Shown here: positions 36,027-44,548 of the stretch, in pieces | Position numbering within the stretch: the stretch's first letter is position 1 | Layout: every line of letters begins with the position of its first letter | DNA from: JANMCE01 sp963791625 | Lineage (GTDB): Bacteria > Actinomycetota > Acidimicrobiia > Acidimicrobiales > Ilumatobacteraceae | Direction: 5' to 3' | NCBI GenBank assembly: GCA_963791625.1 | Contig: CAWBTA010000006.1 | Coordinates: forward strand, 558,001-622,000 | Length of the DNA: 64,000 nt | Notes under the pieces: generated by a model | Told to the model about the DNA's origin: nothing | Database searches by the model: none | Seen by the model: only the letters and a program-made list of their open reading frames with translations | Program-made: the position numbers and the translations under genes

Positions 36027-36421
36027 CCTACGGATCGATCCGCCACTCGATCTCGATCAGTCGGTCAGCCGCAGATGTGTGGGCGTTGGCCGGAGACCCG
36101 GCTCGATTGCACGAGTGGTTCCCGGGCATCACGTCGTGCAGCGTCGAGGGTGCAACACGGGTGATCGTGCTGGGTTCGGGCTTGTCGCTGCCGGAGGAAA
36201 TTCTGCTCAACGATCCGATCCAACGACGCTTTCAGTACCGCATCACGGCACCGATTTTCAAACATCACCGCGGCACCATCGATGTGATCGAAACGGGAGA
36301 GCAGACGTGCATGGTCGTGTACTCAACCGAGGCCGACCCGCGCACGATGGCACTCACCATTGCGGGCGGCACAGCGGGCGCACTCGATGAACTGAAACGT
36401 CAGATGGAAAGAGCAGGCTGA
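36023..36421 (+). CDS. SRPBCC-family (polyketide cyclase-like) protein
   Basis: A 132-residue START-like lipid- or ligand-binding domain. ADVWALAGDPARLHEWFPGI is the typical opening helix-turn, TRVIVLGSG and RRFQYRITAP are strands, and LDELKRQMERAG is the final long helix. These small proteins bind hydrophobic ligands. It is coupled to the transporter by ATGA and to the sulfatase by a TGATG overlap, so the three form an operon; the chemical link is unclear. Confidence 0.85.
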   Translation: MTYGSIRHSISISRSAADVWALAGDPARLHEWFPGITSCSVEGATRVIVLGSGLSLPEEILLNDPIQRRFQYRITAPIFKHHRGTIDVIETGEQTCMVVYSTEADPRTMALTIAGGTAGALDELKRQMERAG

Positions 36422-37956
36422 TGGGACGCAAGATCTTGTTTGTCACGACCGATCAGCAGCGCTACGACACGCTTGGCTGCAACGGGGGATCGTTGTCGCG
36501 CACGCCGGTCGTAGATGCGTTGGCTGCGACTGGCCGTCGGTACGAGCGGGCCGTGCCGCAGTCGGTGGTGTGCATGCCGTCTCGATCCACCATGCTCACC
36601 GGCCAGCACCCGAGCACGCACGGCGTGTGGATGAACGGCGTCGCTCTTCCCAGCGATGCGCCGTCGGTGGCGACGGTGCTGCACGACGCCGGCTATCGCA
36701 CTGCGCTCATCGGCAAGCCCCACTTTGAACCGTTCCTTGACCCGTTCGCCCGGTTCGCCGAGAACCGTTTCGCCCGCGAAGGAATGGTTGGGTTGCACCG
36801 CGGGTTCGAGCATTTCGAGTCGGCGACCCACGGCGCCCAGGGGCCACTGCACTATGCCCGCTGGCTGCTCGCGAACCATCCCGAAGCAGTTGGCATGTTC
36901 TACCCGGTGCTTGACGGTGCGCTTGAAGTCAACGCGATGGGCGGAGGAGAAACCGGTGCGCCCCAGGTGCACGATAATGCCGTTCCGAAGGACTGGTACC
37001 ACACCGACTGGGTTGCCGACCGCACCATCTCCTGGCTCGGTTCGCTTGCCACCGATGACGACTGGTTCTGCTGGATGAGCTTCCCCGACCCGCATCACCC
37101 GTGGGATCCTCCGGCGTCCGAACTCGGCCGCATCAACTGGCGCGACGTGCCGCTCCCCGCTGGCTACATCACGGATCAGGCCGACCGCGAAGCAGTGCTC
37201 GACGCCAAACCGCGTCATTGGCGGGCCTGGTATGACGGCACGCTCGTATCGAACTACGAAGCACCGCTCGATTGGATTCCGGCCACCTTGACGGCTGACC
37301 AGGTGCGGGAAGTGAACGCCCGAAACGCGGTGGAGGTGGAGCTGATTGATGAGGCGCTCGGGCGAGTGCTTGCGGCCATTCATGCCCGCGGCTGGACAGA
37401 GGATGTCGATGTGATTTTTACCACCGACCATGGGGAGTTGCAGGGCGATTTCGGCCTGCTGTTCAAAGGCCCCTATCACGTGGACGGCCTGATGCGGCTG
37501 CCATTGATCTGGCATCCGGCACCCTCGGCGGCAGGCAGCGCGGCCACAATCACGAAGCCCGTTGGTCTGGTCGATCTCGCCCCGACGTTCTGCGCCATTG
37601 CCGGTCTGCCCGTACCGGAATGGATGGAAGGCAAGCCGCTGCCCACCGATGATGCGGACGCGTCGGCACGCGGTTTCGAGCGGGTGCTGACCGAGTGGGA
37701 CAGCGAGCTGTTCGGGGTGGCCGTTCACCTTCGCACCATCACCCGCGACGGGTGGGTGTGCTCCACCTATCAACCGGGCTACAGCCACGACGGGAGCGAA
37801 GGCGAGCTTTACAACATTGGCGACGACCCGCAGCAGTTGGTCAATCGCTGGAATGACCCGGCCCTTTCATCGCTGCAGAGCGACCTCATCGCCGACCTGT
37901 GGGATCACCAACCGCTACAGCGCAAACCGTTGGCCCGGGTGGAAGCCCCGGTGTAG
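36421..37956 (+). CDS. sulfatase (arylsulfatase A family)
   Basis: A 511-residue type I sulfatase. C51 in CMPSRSTMLTGQ is the residue converted to formylglycine by a FGE enzyme; the C-x-P-S-R motif is intact. Metal ligands are suggested by VTTDQQRYDTLG (10-18) and by FTTDHGELQGD in the second half. GKPHFE is the conserved lysine segment. It removes a sulfate from an organic sulfate ester. The start at 36421 overlaps the previous stop by one base. No signal is evident, so it may be cytoplasmic and act on imported esters. Confidence 0.92.
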   Translation: MGRKILFVTTDQQRYDTLGCNGGSLSRTPVVDALAATGRRYERAVPQSVVCMPSRSTMLTGQHPSTHGVWMNGVALPSDAPSVATVLHDAGYRTALIGKPHFEPFLDPFARFAENRFAREGMVGLHRGFEHFESATHGAQGPLHYARWLLANHPEAVGMFYPVLDGALEVNAMGGGETGAPQVHDNAVPKDWYHTDWVADRTISWLGSLATDDDWFCWMSFPDPHHPWDPPASELGRINWRDVPLPAGYITDQADREAVLDAKPRHWRAWYDGTLVSNYEAPLDWIPATLTADQVREVNARNAVEVELIDEALGRVLAAIHARGWTEDVDVIFTTDHGELQGDFGLLFKGPYHVDGLMRLPLIWHPAPSAAGSAATITKPVGLVDLAPTFCAIAGLPVPEWMEGKPLPTDDADASARGFERVLTEWDSELFGVAVHLRTITRDGWVCSTYQPGYSHDGSEGELYNIGDDPQQLVNRWNDPALSSLQSDLIADLWDHQPLQRKPLARVEAPV

Positions 37957-38002
37957 GGGGTCCTGTCATTCGTGCTCGGTCGGGTTGGATAGTTTGTCGG
38001 TC

Positions 38003-38677
38003 GTGAGCCGCAGCCAAGAGATGTACCCGAACGATCTTGCCGAGATGGAAACCTGGGTTCGATCGCATGCCCGACCCGGCGACCGCGTGCTCGAGATCGG
38101 TTGCGGCGACGGCGCGTTGGTGCGGCGGCTCATGGCCGACTACGACGTCATTGGTGTGGATCCAAGCGCATCCCCCGAGCCAGCCTTGCTCGCGATACCG
38201 TTCGAAGAGCTGGAGGCCGCTCCGTTCGATGTGGTGTTTGCCAGTGTGTCACTGCACCATCTCGCCGATCTGACGGCAGCCGTGGGCGCTTTACGACGGT
38301 TGACGCGGCCCGGCACGATGCTGCTGGTCCGCGAGTTCGATCGGGTGTTGAACGATCACGAGCCGACGCTGCAGTGGTGGTTCAACCACCGCCAACTCGA
38401 GGACCCCGAGGATCATTCCGGTCACCTGTCCCTACCCGATACCTTCGAGGCCTTCGTTCCCCACTGGCGTCACTGGATGCAGCACCACGTCTCGACCTGG
38501 GCCGAGGTTCTCGACATGTTGGGGGCAGCCGACTTCGAAACGGTCAGTGATGTCCGTGCCCCGTACCTGTTCCGCTGGGGGCTCAACGAAGGTCTACGGG
38601 CCGAAGAAGAGCGACTCGCTGCCAACGGCACCATCAACCTCATCGGCCACCACTGGACCGGTCGCCGAGCGTCGTAG
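38003..38677 (+). CDS. class I SAM-dependent methyltransferase
   Basis: A 224-residue methyltransferase. Motif I is DRVLEIGCGDGALVRRL, followed by DVIGVDPSA and FDVVFASVSLHHLADL. GTG 38003 is used; ATG 38021 is an alternative. It follows the sulfatase by 46 bp. The last 84 bases overlap the convergent PAP2-like gene. The C-terminal part (about 130-224) is acidic and His/Trp-rich (WWFNHRQLEDPEDHSGH), seen in some unassigned methyltransferases. Substrate unknown. Confidence 0.87.
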   Translation: MSRSQEMYPNDLAEMETWVRSHARPGDRVLEIGCGDGALVRRLMADYDVIGVDPSASPEPALLAIPFEELEAAPFDVVFASVSLHHLADLTAAVGALRRLTRPGTMLLVREFDRVLNDHEPTLQWWFNHRQLEDPEDHSGHLSLPDTFEAFVPHWRHWMQHHVSTWAEVLDMLGAADFETVSDVRAPYLFRWGLNEGLRAEEERLAANGTINLIGHHWTGRRAS

Positions 38678-39439
38678 TCGCTTCACCAGTTCAGCCAGGC
38701 CCATCCCAACGAGTAAAATTACGACCGCGACAATGCCGTCGAGTAACCAGTGATAGGCCGTGACGGTGACGGCGAAGATGGTGAGCGCTCCGTGGGCCGG
38801 GCCGAGCCAACGCCATTTGCTACGACCGGCGCTGAACGTTGCCAGAGCAATCAACACAGCCCAGCCGACATGCATCGAGGGCATCGCCGCTAACTGGCCC
38901 GGTTGGCTGAAGCCTGATGAGTCATAGACCCGAGGGCCGTAACGGGCTGCCGTGTCGATGAAACCAAGATCAGGGAAAAGGCGCGGCGGCGCGACCGGAA
39001 GGAACTGCATGACCGCGCCAACGATCGACAGGAAAATGAGTTGGTTGCGCCAACGTGGGAAGTGATCCCGATGGCGGACGTACAGCCACACGATGAAGAT
39101 GCCCATCGGGGCAACATGGAAGACGATGTAGTACGAGTTGGCGAACTGGACGAGCAGCTTGGAATGCAGCGTCCATCGTTGCAGCGTAAGTTCGTTGGGG
39201 AACGGAAGCCACTTCCCGGCGTTCCAGATCCAGCGGCCTCGAGCAGCGGCGCCCTCCGGGCCGAAGACGCGCACCTCGCCGAGCCGCATCCAGCAGGCAT
39301 AGCCGGTGAACAATAGCGCGGCCTCCTGGCAGAGTGGGGCAACCAGGCGACCGGCGGCACCCAGGCGTCGACGAGTTGCCAGCCAGCCGATGAGGCAAGC
39401 GCCCGCCGCCCAGAGCGCGAGATTCCATGGCAGCCACAC
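38594..39439 (-). CDS. PAP2-like / inositolphosphotransferase membrane protein
   Basis: A 281-residue integral membrane protein with about six helices. The PAP2_3-type motif AMPSMHVGWAVLIA holds the catalytic histidine, and TAYHWLLDGIVA the second histidine and aspartate. FLPVAPPRLFPDLGFIDTA precedes it as in Aur1/Ipt1-like phosphotransferases. It probably transfers or removes a lipid phosphate head group. GTG 39439 is the start. It overlaps the methyltransferase gene at its 3' end and is divergent from the MBL gene, so promoters lie inside a short region. Confidence 0.85.
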   Translation of the reverse strand: MWLPWNLALWAAGACLIGWLATRRRLGAAGRLVAPLCQEAALLFTGYACWMRLGEVRVFGPEGAAARGRWIWNAGKWLPFPNELTLQRWTLHSKLLVQFANSYYIVFHVAPMGIFIVWLYVRHRDHFPRWRNQLIFLSIVGAVMQFLPVAPPRLFPDLGFIDTAARYGPRVYDSSGFSQPGQLAAMPSMHVGWAVLIALATFSAGRSKWRWLGPAHGALTIFAVTVTAYHWLLDGIVAVVILLVGMGLAELVKRLRRSATGPVVADEVDGAVGSESLFFGP

Positions 39440-39510
39440 AGTCCTCGATCTTACCGGGCGGTTCCGTCGGGTTCGAGGCGGTGAGTGGGCTGCTCTACGC
39501 TGCGGTTCCT

Positions 39511-40485
39511 ATGGCCACCGCGATTCCCTACGTGAAAGAATCCGAGCCGGTCCACGGTCGGGCTGTTTGGGTCTCGCCGCTGGTGCGTCGGATCGTGGCG
39601 GGCAACCCGAGCAAGTTCACCTACCACGGCACCGGTACCTACATCGTGGGTCGGGGAGAGGTTGCGGTCATCGATGTCGGCCCGGCCATCGACGCGCATG
39701 TTGACGCCGTGGTGGCCGCATTGGCACCGGGGGAGCGGATCACCCATTTGCCCGTCACGCACACCCACACGGATCATTCGCCGGCGGCTTCCGTCATGCG
39801 TGAGCGAACCGGAGCGCCAACATATGGTTTCGGTCCTCACGGCATGGTGCCTGCCGATGATCCCTCCGACGTCATCGTGTTCGGTGATGATGAAGCCGAC
39901 GGCAAAGCCCGAGCCGCCACGGCGCGGTCGGCTGACGAACTTCGCGAGGGTGCCGACACCCACTTCGTGCCCAGTATGGTGCTGGCTCACGGCGATCAAC
40001 TTTTCGGAGATGGCTGGACGTTGCGTGCGGTTCACACGCCGGGCCACACGTCGAATCATCTGTGCTTCGAATTGGTCGAAGAACGCACGCTGTTTACCGG
40101 TGACCATGTGATGGGGTGGTCGACGACCGTCATCGCGCCTCCCGACGGGAACTTGGCCGCGTACCTAGCGAGTCTGCGACTGCTGCTTGAGCGAGATGAT
40201 CTTTTGTACCGGCCAACACACGGCGCTCCTATCGCCGAACCGCACGCGTTGGTGCGGGCCTACCTCGCCCATCGGCAGGAGCGCACCGAGCAGATCGTGG
40301 CCGCGCTCGCCCATGGACCGGCGACCATCGCGACGTTGGTACCGGTGATCTACTCGTCGGTGTCGAAGGCGTTGTGGCGGCCGGCGGCCGCGAGCATGTA
40401 CGCGCACATCTTGCAGCTGATCGAGTCGGGTGATGTGGTCGCTGACGAACCTGGCCGTTGCAGCACCCGGTTCTGGTTGCGCTGA
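39511..40485 (+). CDS. MBL-fold metallo-hydrolase
   Basis: A 324-residue metallo-beta-lactamase-fold hydrolase. The zinc motif THTHTDH (H84, H86, D88, H89), AVHTPGHTSNHLCF and FTGDHVMGW supply the dinuclear site. The C-terminal winged-helix-like part (about 245-324) resembles that of LACTB2-type hydrolases. ATG 39511 (MATAIPYVK) matches the family; a more upstream ATG (39427) would overlap the divergent gene and adds residues without similarity. Such proteins hydrolyze thioesters or RNA; the substrate is unassigned. Confidence 0.88.
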   Translation: MATAIPYVKESEPVHGRAVWVSPLVRRIVAGNPSKFTYHGTGTYIVGRGEVAVIDVGPAIDAHVDAVVAALAPGERITHLPVTHTHTDHSPAASVMRERTGAPTYGFGPHGMVPADDPSDVIVFGDDEADGKARAATARSADELREGADTHFVPSMVLAHGDQLFGDGWTLRAVHTPGHTSNHLCFELVEERTLFTGDHVMGWSTTVIAPPDGNLAAYLASLRLLLERDDLLYRPTHGAPIAEPHALVRAYLAHRQERTEQIVAALAHGPATIATLVPVIYSSVSKALWRPAAASMYAHILQLIESGDVVADEPGRCSTRFWLR

Positions 40486-40489
40486 GAGC

Positions 40490-41563
40490 TCAGAGCTTGG
40501 GCATCACGTCGGATGCGAACAACTCAAGGGCGTCCTTGGCTTCCTCAAAAGTCTGGTCGCCCGAAGGCAGCGCCAGCAAGATGTAGTCGGACACGCCGCG
40601 GTCGAGGTAGTTACCGAGCACATCGATGACGTGCTCTGGTGAGCCCGAGGCGGCGGTGCGCTCGGCGAGCATGGTGCCGCCACCAGCCTGCAACAAGGCA
40701 CGAGCGCCGAGGGCGAGCGGATTGAGTGCGGCTTCGGCCTGCTCCTCATTGAGGGCCAGATGGTCGAACTTGTGCACGTGCATCACTCGCCGGGCTGTAC
40801 CCATGGCGCCGCGCCCGCTGATCTCCTTGGCGGTGGCGTCGTCTTCGTGCACCACAATGCCCATTGCCGTGCCCACGCGCGGCTTGGAGCCTGGAGCATC
40901 GAAACGGGTGGCGTCGTCCTTGTGGCGATCCCACGCTTGGAGGTAGGCGTCGTAGGCCTCGTTCGAGATCGGGCCGGGCCACATGAGGCTCATGCCGTAC
41001 CGGCCAGCGGTGACCGGATTGCCCGGGTACCAGAAGGGCGGGTTCGGCTGCTGCAAGGTGCTCACCGTCACTTCGCAGGGCGGAAAGTCGTAGAACTTCC
41101 GACCCTCCTTGCCGCCAGCGGTTCCCGTGTGAAGGCCCTCAGCGATGATCGACAGCGCCTCATCGAACCGCTCGTAGGACGCATCCCACTCGCCGTTGAA
41201 CCAGAAGTGCTCGATGGCCACCGGACCGCGCCCGACGCCGTAGTCGACCCGGCCACCGGACAGCTGGTCGAGCAGGCAGATATCTTCAATGACGCGCAAT
41301 GGGTGGTGCAGCGGCAGGATTTTGACGAGAGGTCCGAGTCGGATCTGGGTGGTGAGCTGTGCTGCGGCCGACAGAAAGATCTCCTGATTGGGGGCGAGAC
41401 ACAGATCACTGCCGTGATGTTCGGCTAGGTGATAAGCGGCGTACCCCAGCTTGTCGGCGAGTTGAATGAACTCCAACCGATCGCGAAGCAGCGTCTGCAT
41501 CGACGTTCCCGGAATGCCTTCGATGTGATCGAACAGTGCGAACTTCGCCGATGTAGGAGCCAT
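40490..41563 (-). CDS. LLM-class flavin-dependent (bacterial luciferase-like) monooxygenase
   Basis: A 357-residue TIM-barrel oxidoreductase. AYHLAEHHGSDLCLAPNQEIFLSA, LPLHHPLRVIEDICLLDQLSGGRVDYGVGRG and the FWYPGNPV segment match the FMN- or F420-using luciferase family. The cofactor cannot be told from sequence. It is convergent with the MBL gene (4 bp apart) and divergent from mftD; actinobacterial F420 and mycofactocin enzymes often occur together, which is only suggestive. Confidence 0.88.
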   Translation of the reverse strand: MAPTSAKFALFDHIEGIPGTSMQTLLRDRLEFIQLADKLGYAAYHLAEHHGSDLCLAPNQEIFLSAAAQLTTQIRLGPLVKILPLHHPLRVIEDICLLDQLSGGRVDYGVGRGPVAIEHFWFNGEWDASYERFDEALSIIAEGLHTGTAGGKEGRKFYDFPPCEVTVSTLQQPNPPFWYPGNPVTAGRYGMSLMWPGPISNEAYDAYLQAWDRHKDDATRFDAPGSKPRVGTAMGIVVHEDDATAKEISGRGAMGTARRVMHVHKFDHLALNEEQAEAALNPLALGARALLQAGGGTMLAERTAASGSPEHVIDVLGNYLDRGVSDYILLALPSGDQTFEEAKDALELFASDVMPKL

Positions 41564-41693
41564 AAGAAGACGATAGTCGTTTCGTCGTGTCGATGGTCAC
41601 ATCGCGTTCGCCCGTGCGGAACGCCTCGCCCCCCTTGTCATTACTCAGCAGTAGGTAACCTGAGAGGCAGGCAGGTTGAGCGATAGGGTTGAC

Positions 41694-42866
41694 ATGGCGA
41701 ACCAGTGGTTTGAGTCGGTAGCAGTAGCGCAGGCGAGGGCGAAGAAGCGTCTGCCCCGATCGGTCTACAACGCGCTCATCGCCGGCTCCGAACGCGGCAC
41801 GTCGATGAACGACAACGCGGCCGCATTCGCCGAGCTGAAGCTGTCGCCCATCACCGCCGGTCAGTCGCCATCACGTGACATGGCCACATCGGTAATGGGG
41901 CAGCCCATCTCGATGCCGGTACTCATCTCTCCGACCGGTGTGCAGGCCGTGCATCCCGACGGTGAAATTGCCGTGGCCCGCGCGTCGGCTGCTCGCGGTA
42001 TTGCGATGGGCTTGAGTTCCTTTGCGTCGAAGCCGATCGAGGACGTGATTGCGGCCAACCCGCAAACCTTCTTTCAGATCTACTGGGCAGGCGACAAAGA
42101 CTCATTGGTCGAGCGCATCAACCGTGCCCGCTCCTCCGGAGCGACCGGTCTTATCCTCACCAACGACTGGTCGTTCTCGCACTCGCGTGACTGGGGTAGC
42201 CCGTCGATCCCGCAGACGATTGACTGGAAGGCCATCGCGAAGCACATGCCGGAGTCGATCATCAAGCCTCGCTGGTTGATGGAGTGGGCCCGTGCCGGTT
42301 GGAAACCCCCGACGCTGGATGTGCCGAACTTCGCTACCAAGAGTTCGCCCACACCGGGCTTCTTCGAGGCCTACGGCGCGTGGATGCAGACACCGCCACC
42401 GGCATGGAGCGATGTTGCGTGGCTCCGCGAAGAATGGGGCGGCCCGTTCATGGTGAAAGGCATCCTGCGCGTGGATGAAGCCAAGCGTGCCGTCGACGCC
42501 GGCGCCACGGCGATCTCGGTGTCGAACCACGGCGGCAACAACCTCGATGGTTCGCCGGCGCCGATTCGCATGCTGGGCGCCATTGCGTCTGCCGTCGGTA
42601 ACGATATTGAAGTGGTGATGGACGGCGGTGTGCGACGGGGGAGTGACGTGGTGAAGGCGCTGGCCTTCGGCGCCCGGGCCGTCATGATCGGCCGGGCCTA
42701 CCTGTGGGGCCTCGCCGCCAACGGCGAGGCGGGCGTGGAGAACGTGCTCGATGTGTTGCGCATGGGTATCGACTCGGCGTTGCTCGGCATGGGCAAGTCA
42801 TCCATCAGCGAGCTGTCGCGCCATGATCTTTACGTGCCGAAGGACTTCTGCCCGCTCGACTGGTGA
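41694..42866 (+). CDS. mftD: pre-mycofactocin synthase-like FMN-dependent oxidoreductase
   Basis: A 390-residue lactate-oxidase-family flavoprotein. NQWFESVAVAQARAKKRLPR, SVYNALIAGSERGTSMNDN, SPTGVQAVHPDGE, DWSFSHSRDWGSPSIPQ, SNHGGNNLDGSPAPIR and DGGVRRGSDVVKALAFGARA match MftD along the whole length. MftD turns the AHDP intermediate into pre-mycofactocin by oxidative deamination. ATG 41694 is chosen over a TTG at 41676. No mftA, mftB, mftC or mftE is near, so this copy is separated from the pathway cluster or acts on another substrate. The gene symbol rests on similarity alone. Confidence 0.83.
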   Translation: MANQWFESVAVAQARAKKRLPRSVYNALIAGSERGTSMNDNAAAFAELKLSPITAGQSPSRDMATSVMGQPISMPVLISPTGVQAVHPDGEIAVARASAARGIAMGLSSFASKPIEDVIAANPQTFFQIYWAGDKDSLVERINRARSSGATGLILTNDWSFSHSRDWGSPSIPQTIDWKAIAKHMPESIIKPRWLMEWARAGWKPPTLDVPNFATKSSPTPGFFEAYGAWMQTPPPAWSDVAWLREEWGGPFMVKGILRVDEAKRAVDAGATAISVSNHGGNNLDGSPAPIRMLGAIASAVGNDIEVVMDGGVRRGSDVVKALAFGARAVMIGRAYLWGLAANGEAGVENVLDVLRMGIDSALLGMGKSSISELSRHDLYVPKDFCPLDW

Positions 42867-42869
42867 CGG

Positions 42870-44450
42870 CTACGGAATCGTGAACGCGATCTCGGCGCGG
42901 TCGGTCTGGGAGCTGGTGGTGAAGCGGAAGATGTAGCTTCCGCTGGACGGCTCGGGCACGACGAACTCGACGAATCCGTTGCTCTGCTCGCCGGGATTCA
43001 TAATGGCGAACTGGCCCTCGCGGTACAGGCCGATGGTCAGGCCGTCGGGTCGCATGAGTGCCTCGTTGAAGATGGTGTTGTTGACAGGACCTGAATAGCC
43101 AAGCTGCAGATCGAGCCGAAGGTACAGCTCGTGAGCGCCTGCCTGTTGTGCCGCACCGGTGCCGTCACCGACGAGCGGGAACGGCGAAAGGGTTGCTCGC
43201 AGGATGGTGGCCGAGAGACCACCGGGGGTCATGGCTGTGCCCGAGAGCGTCAGTTCGCTGATCTGAGCTGAGTCAGCAGGGTCGCTGCCGAGCGGAACGA
43301 ATGACTGATTGTTACTCGGCCGACCGAACACCAGGACTGCGTCGTCTACGTCGAAGTCGCTGACGATGGCCGTCATGGTGACTTTGGCGCGTCCGCCACC
43401 GGGAACGGTCTTACTCTCCAAGTCGACCGTGGTGGTTTCCTCCTTGGTGTCCAGTGCGGCATCGAGGTAGCCAAAGTCCAGTAACTGATCCGTGAGGTTG
43501 TAGACGTTGGCATACACGATGACGTCGCCTCCTTGCGAAATCTGCGGATCTCGGGTGTACACCGCGCTGTCGAGGTTGATCTCGAACCCGCCGTAGAGAA
43601 CCGTCTTGTTCAGTGCCATGGTCAGGGGGGCGCCTGCCACGAACGTGGTTTCCGTCGCGGTGTCGAACGGCTGCGTGGTCGCCACGACCGCGGTGGTTTG
43701 TCCGGTGGTGGCCACCGCTGCCGTGCTGACCGATGATTCGCCGCCGACCGCCTTGCTGCCCGAACGGCTGAGCGCAACGAGGCCGCCGACGACCGCGACA
43801 AGCGCGACGGCCACGCCGGCGATGAAGAACTTGCCGGTGGATGTCGACCGACGCGTCGCCGGGGCCAGCGGAGGCGGGGCAGTCTGGGTGGCTGGGGGAG
43901 GTGGCTGCGGCGTCGTCGGTGACGGGATTGCAGAGTTGGACGCATGCTGCGGCGGGGGAAACGTGCCGGCTGTCGTTGCAACGGGTGACGCCATGAGCTC
44001 ACGCACGCGTTGCACAGCGTCCTCGAACTCGGCGGGCTCCTTCAGGGAGAGGCCCTGGCGGGTACGCAGACCGTAGACATAGTCATCTGCGCTGGCAGGA
44101 AGTCCATTGATATAGAGCGGAATGAGGCGCTGTCGGCCACCGCTGTGTCGTTCGCGGTCGATCGCAGCTCTAATCTCATCCATTGCGTACGGGGCGGCCT
44201 CTGTCTTATCGCTAATTAATGCGAGCGTAAAACGCGAACCCTTCTGGGCCTCGTCGATGACATTGCCCCAGTCGACGCCGAGGGGAACATCCTCGGTGTC
44301 GAGAAAGACACGAAATTCCGGCTCAAGTCGGTCGGCAAAGCGTCGAGCGTGTTCCTTGTCGGGCGATGCATGGGCGATGAAGAAATCGAACAGAAACTCG
44401 GGCGCGGGGGCCTTGGTGTCACCCGGTGTATTCGCTCCCTGATCGCTCAT
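42870..44450 (-). CDS. membrane-anchored TIR-domain protein
   Basis: A 526-residue protein in three parts. Residues about 20-145 are a TIR domain: FDFFIAHASPDKEHARRFAD is box 1, FLDTEDVPLGVDW the next loop, and YAMDEIRAAIDRE holds E92, the position of the catalytic glutamate in TIR NAD-consuming enzymes. A Pro-rich linker (about 154-200) leads to one membrane helix (about 207-227). The rest (about 245-526) is beta-rich and would lie outside the cell. ATG 44450 with GAGGG site is preferred over ATG 44474. Divergent NlpC/P60 gene 98 bp away. Role in defence or signalling is inferred only. Confidence 0.85.
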   Translation of the reverse strand: MSDQGANTPGDTKAPAPEFLFDFFIAHASPDKEHARRFADRLEPEFRVFLDTEDVPLGVDWGNVIDEAQKGSRFTLALISDKTEAAPYAMDEIRAAIDRERHSGGRQRLIPLYINGLPASADDYVYGLRTRQGLSLKEPAEFEDAVQRVRELMASPVATTAGTFPPPQHASNSAIPSPTTPQPPPPATQTAPPPLAPATRRSTSTGKFFIAGVAVALVAVVGGLVALSRSGSKAVGGESSVSTAAVATTGQTTAVVATTQPFDTATETTFVAGAPLTMALNKTVLYGGFEINLDSAVYTRDPQISQGGDVIVYANVYNLTDQLLDFGYLDAALDTKEETTTVDLESKTVPGGGRAKVTMTAIVSDFDVDDAVLVFGRPSNNQSFVPLGSDPADSAQISELTLSGTAMTPGGLSATILRATLSPFPLVGDGTGAAQQAGAHELYLRLDLQLGYSGPVNNTIFNEALMRPDGLTIGLYREGQFAIMNPGEQSNGFVEFVVPEPSSGSYIFRFTTSSQTDRAEIAFTIP

Positions 44451-44484
44451 AGATCCCTCGGATCGTTCGAACAACGAATATCTC

Positions 44485-44514
44485 TTGACAATTTCCTGAA
44501 CCTATATCGATAGT
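44485..44514 (+). promoter_or_regulatory. consensus-like promoter of the NlpC/P60 gene
   Basis: A perfect -35 hexamer TTGACA (44485-44490) is followed after 18 bases by GATAGT (44509-44514), a fair -10 element. The region is clearly AT-richer than its surroundings. A strong GGGAAGGAAG ribosome site precedes the start at 44549. The opposite strand serves the TIR gene. Confidence 0.55.
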
Positions 44515-44548
44515 ACAGATATGAGGCAGTAAAGGGAAGGAAGAATCA

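Noticed and set aside
35021..36421. 466-codon frame running through the EamA gene
   Set aside because: Only its last 132 codons (SRPBCC) are real; the earlier part is out of frame with EamA.
36400..37788. 462-codon minus-strand frame
   Set aside because: Antisense to the sulfatase with its intact CxPSR motif.
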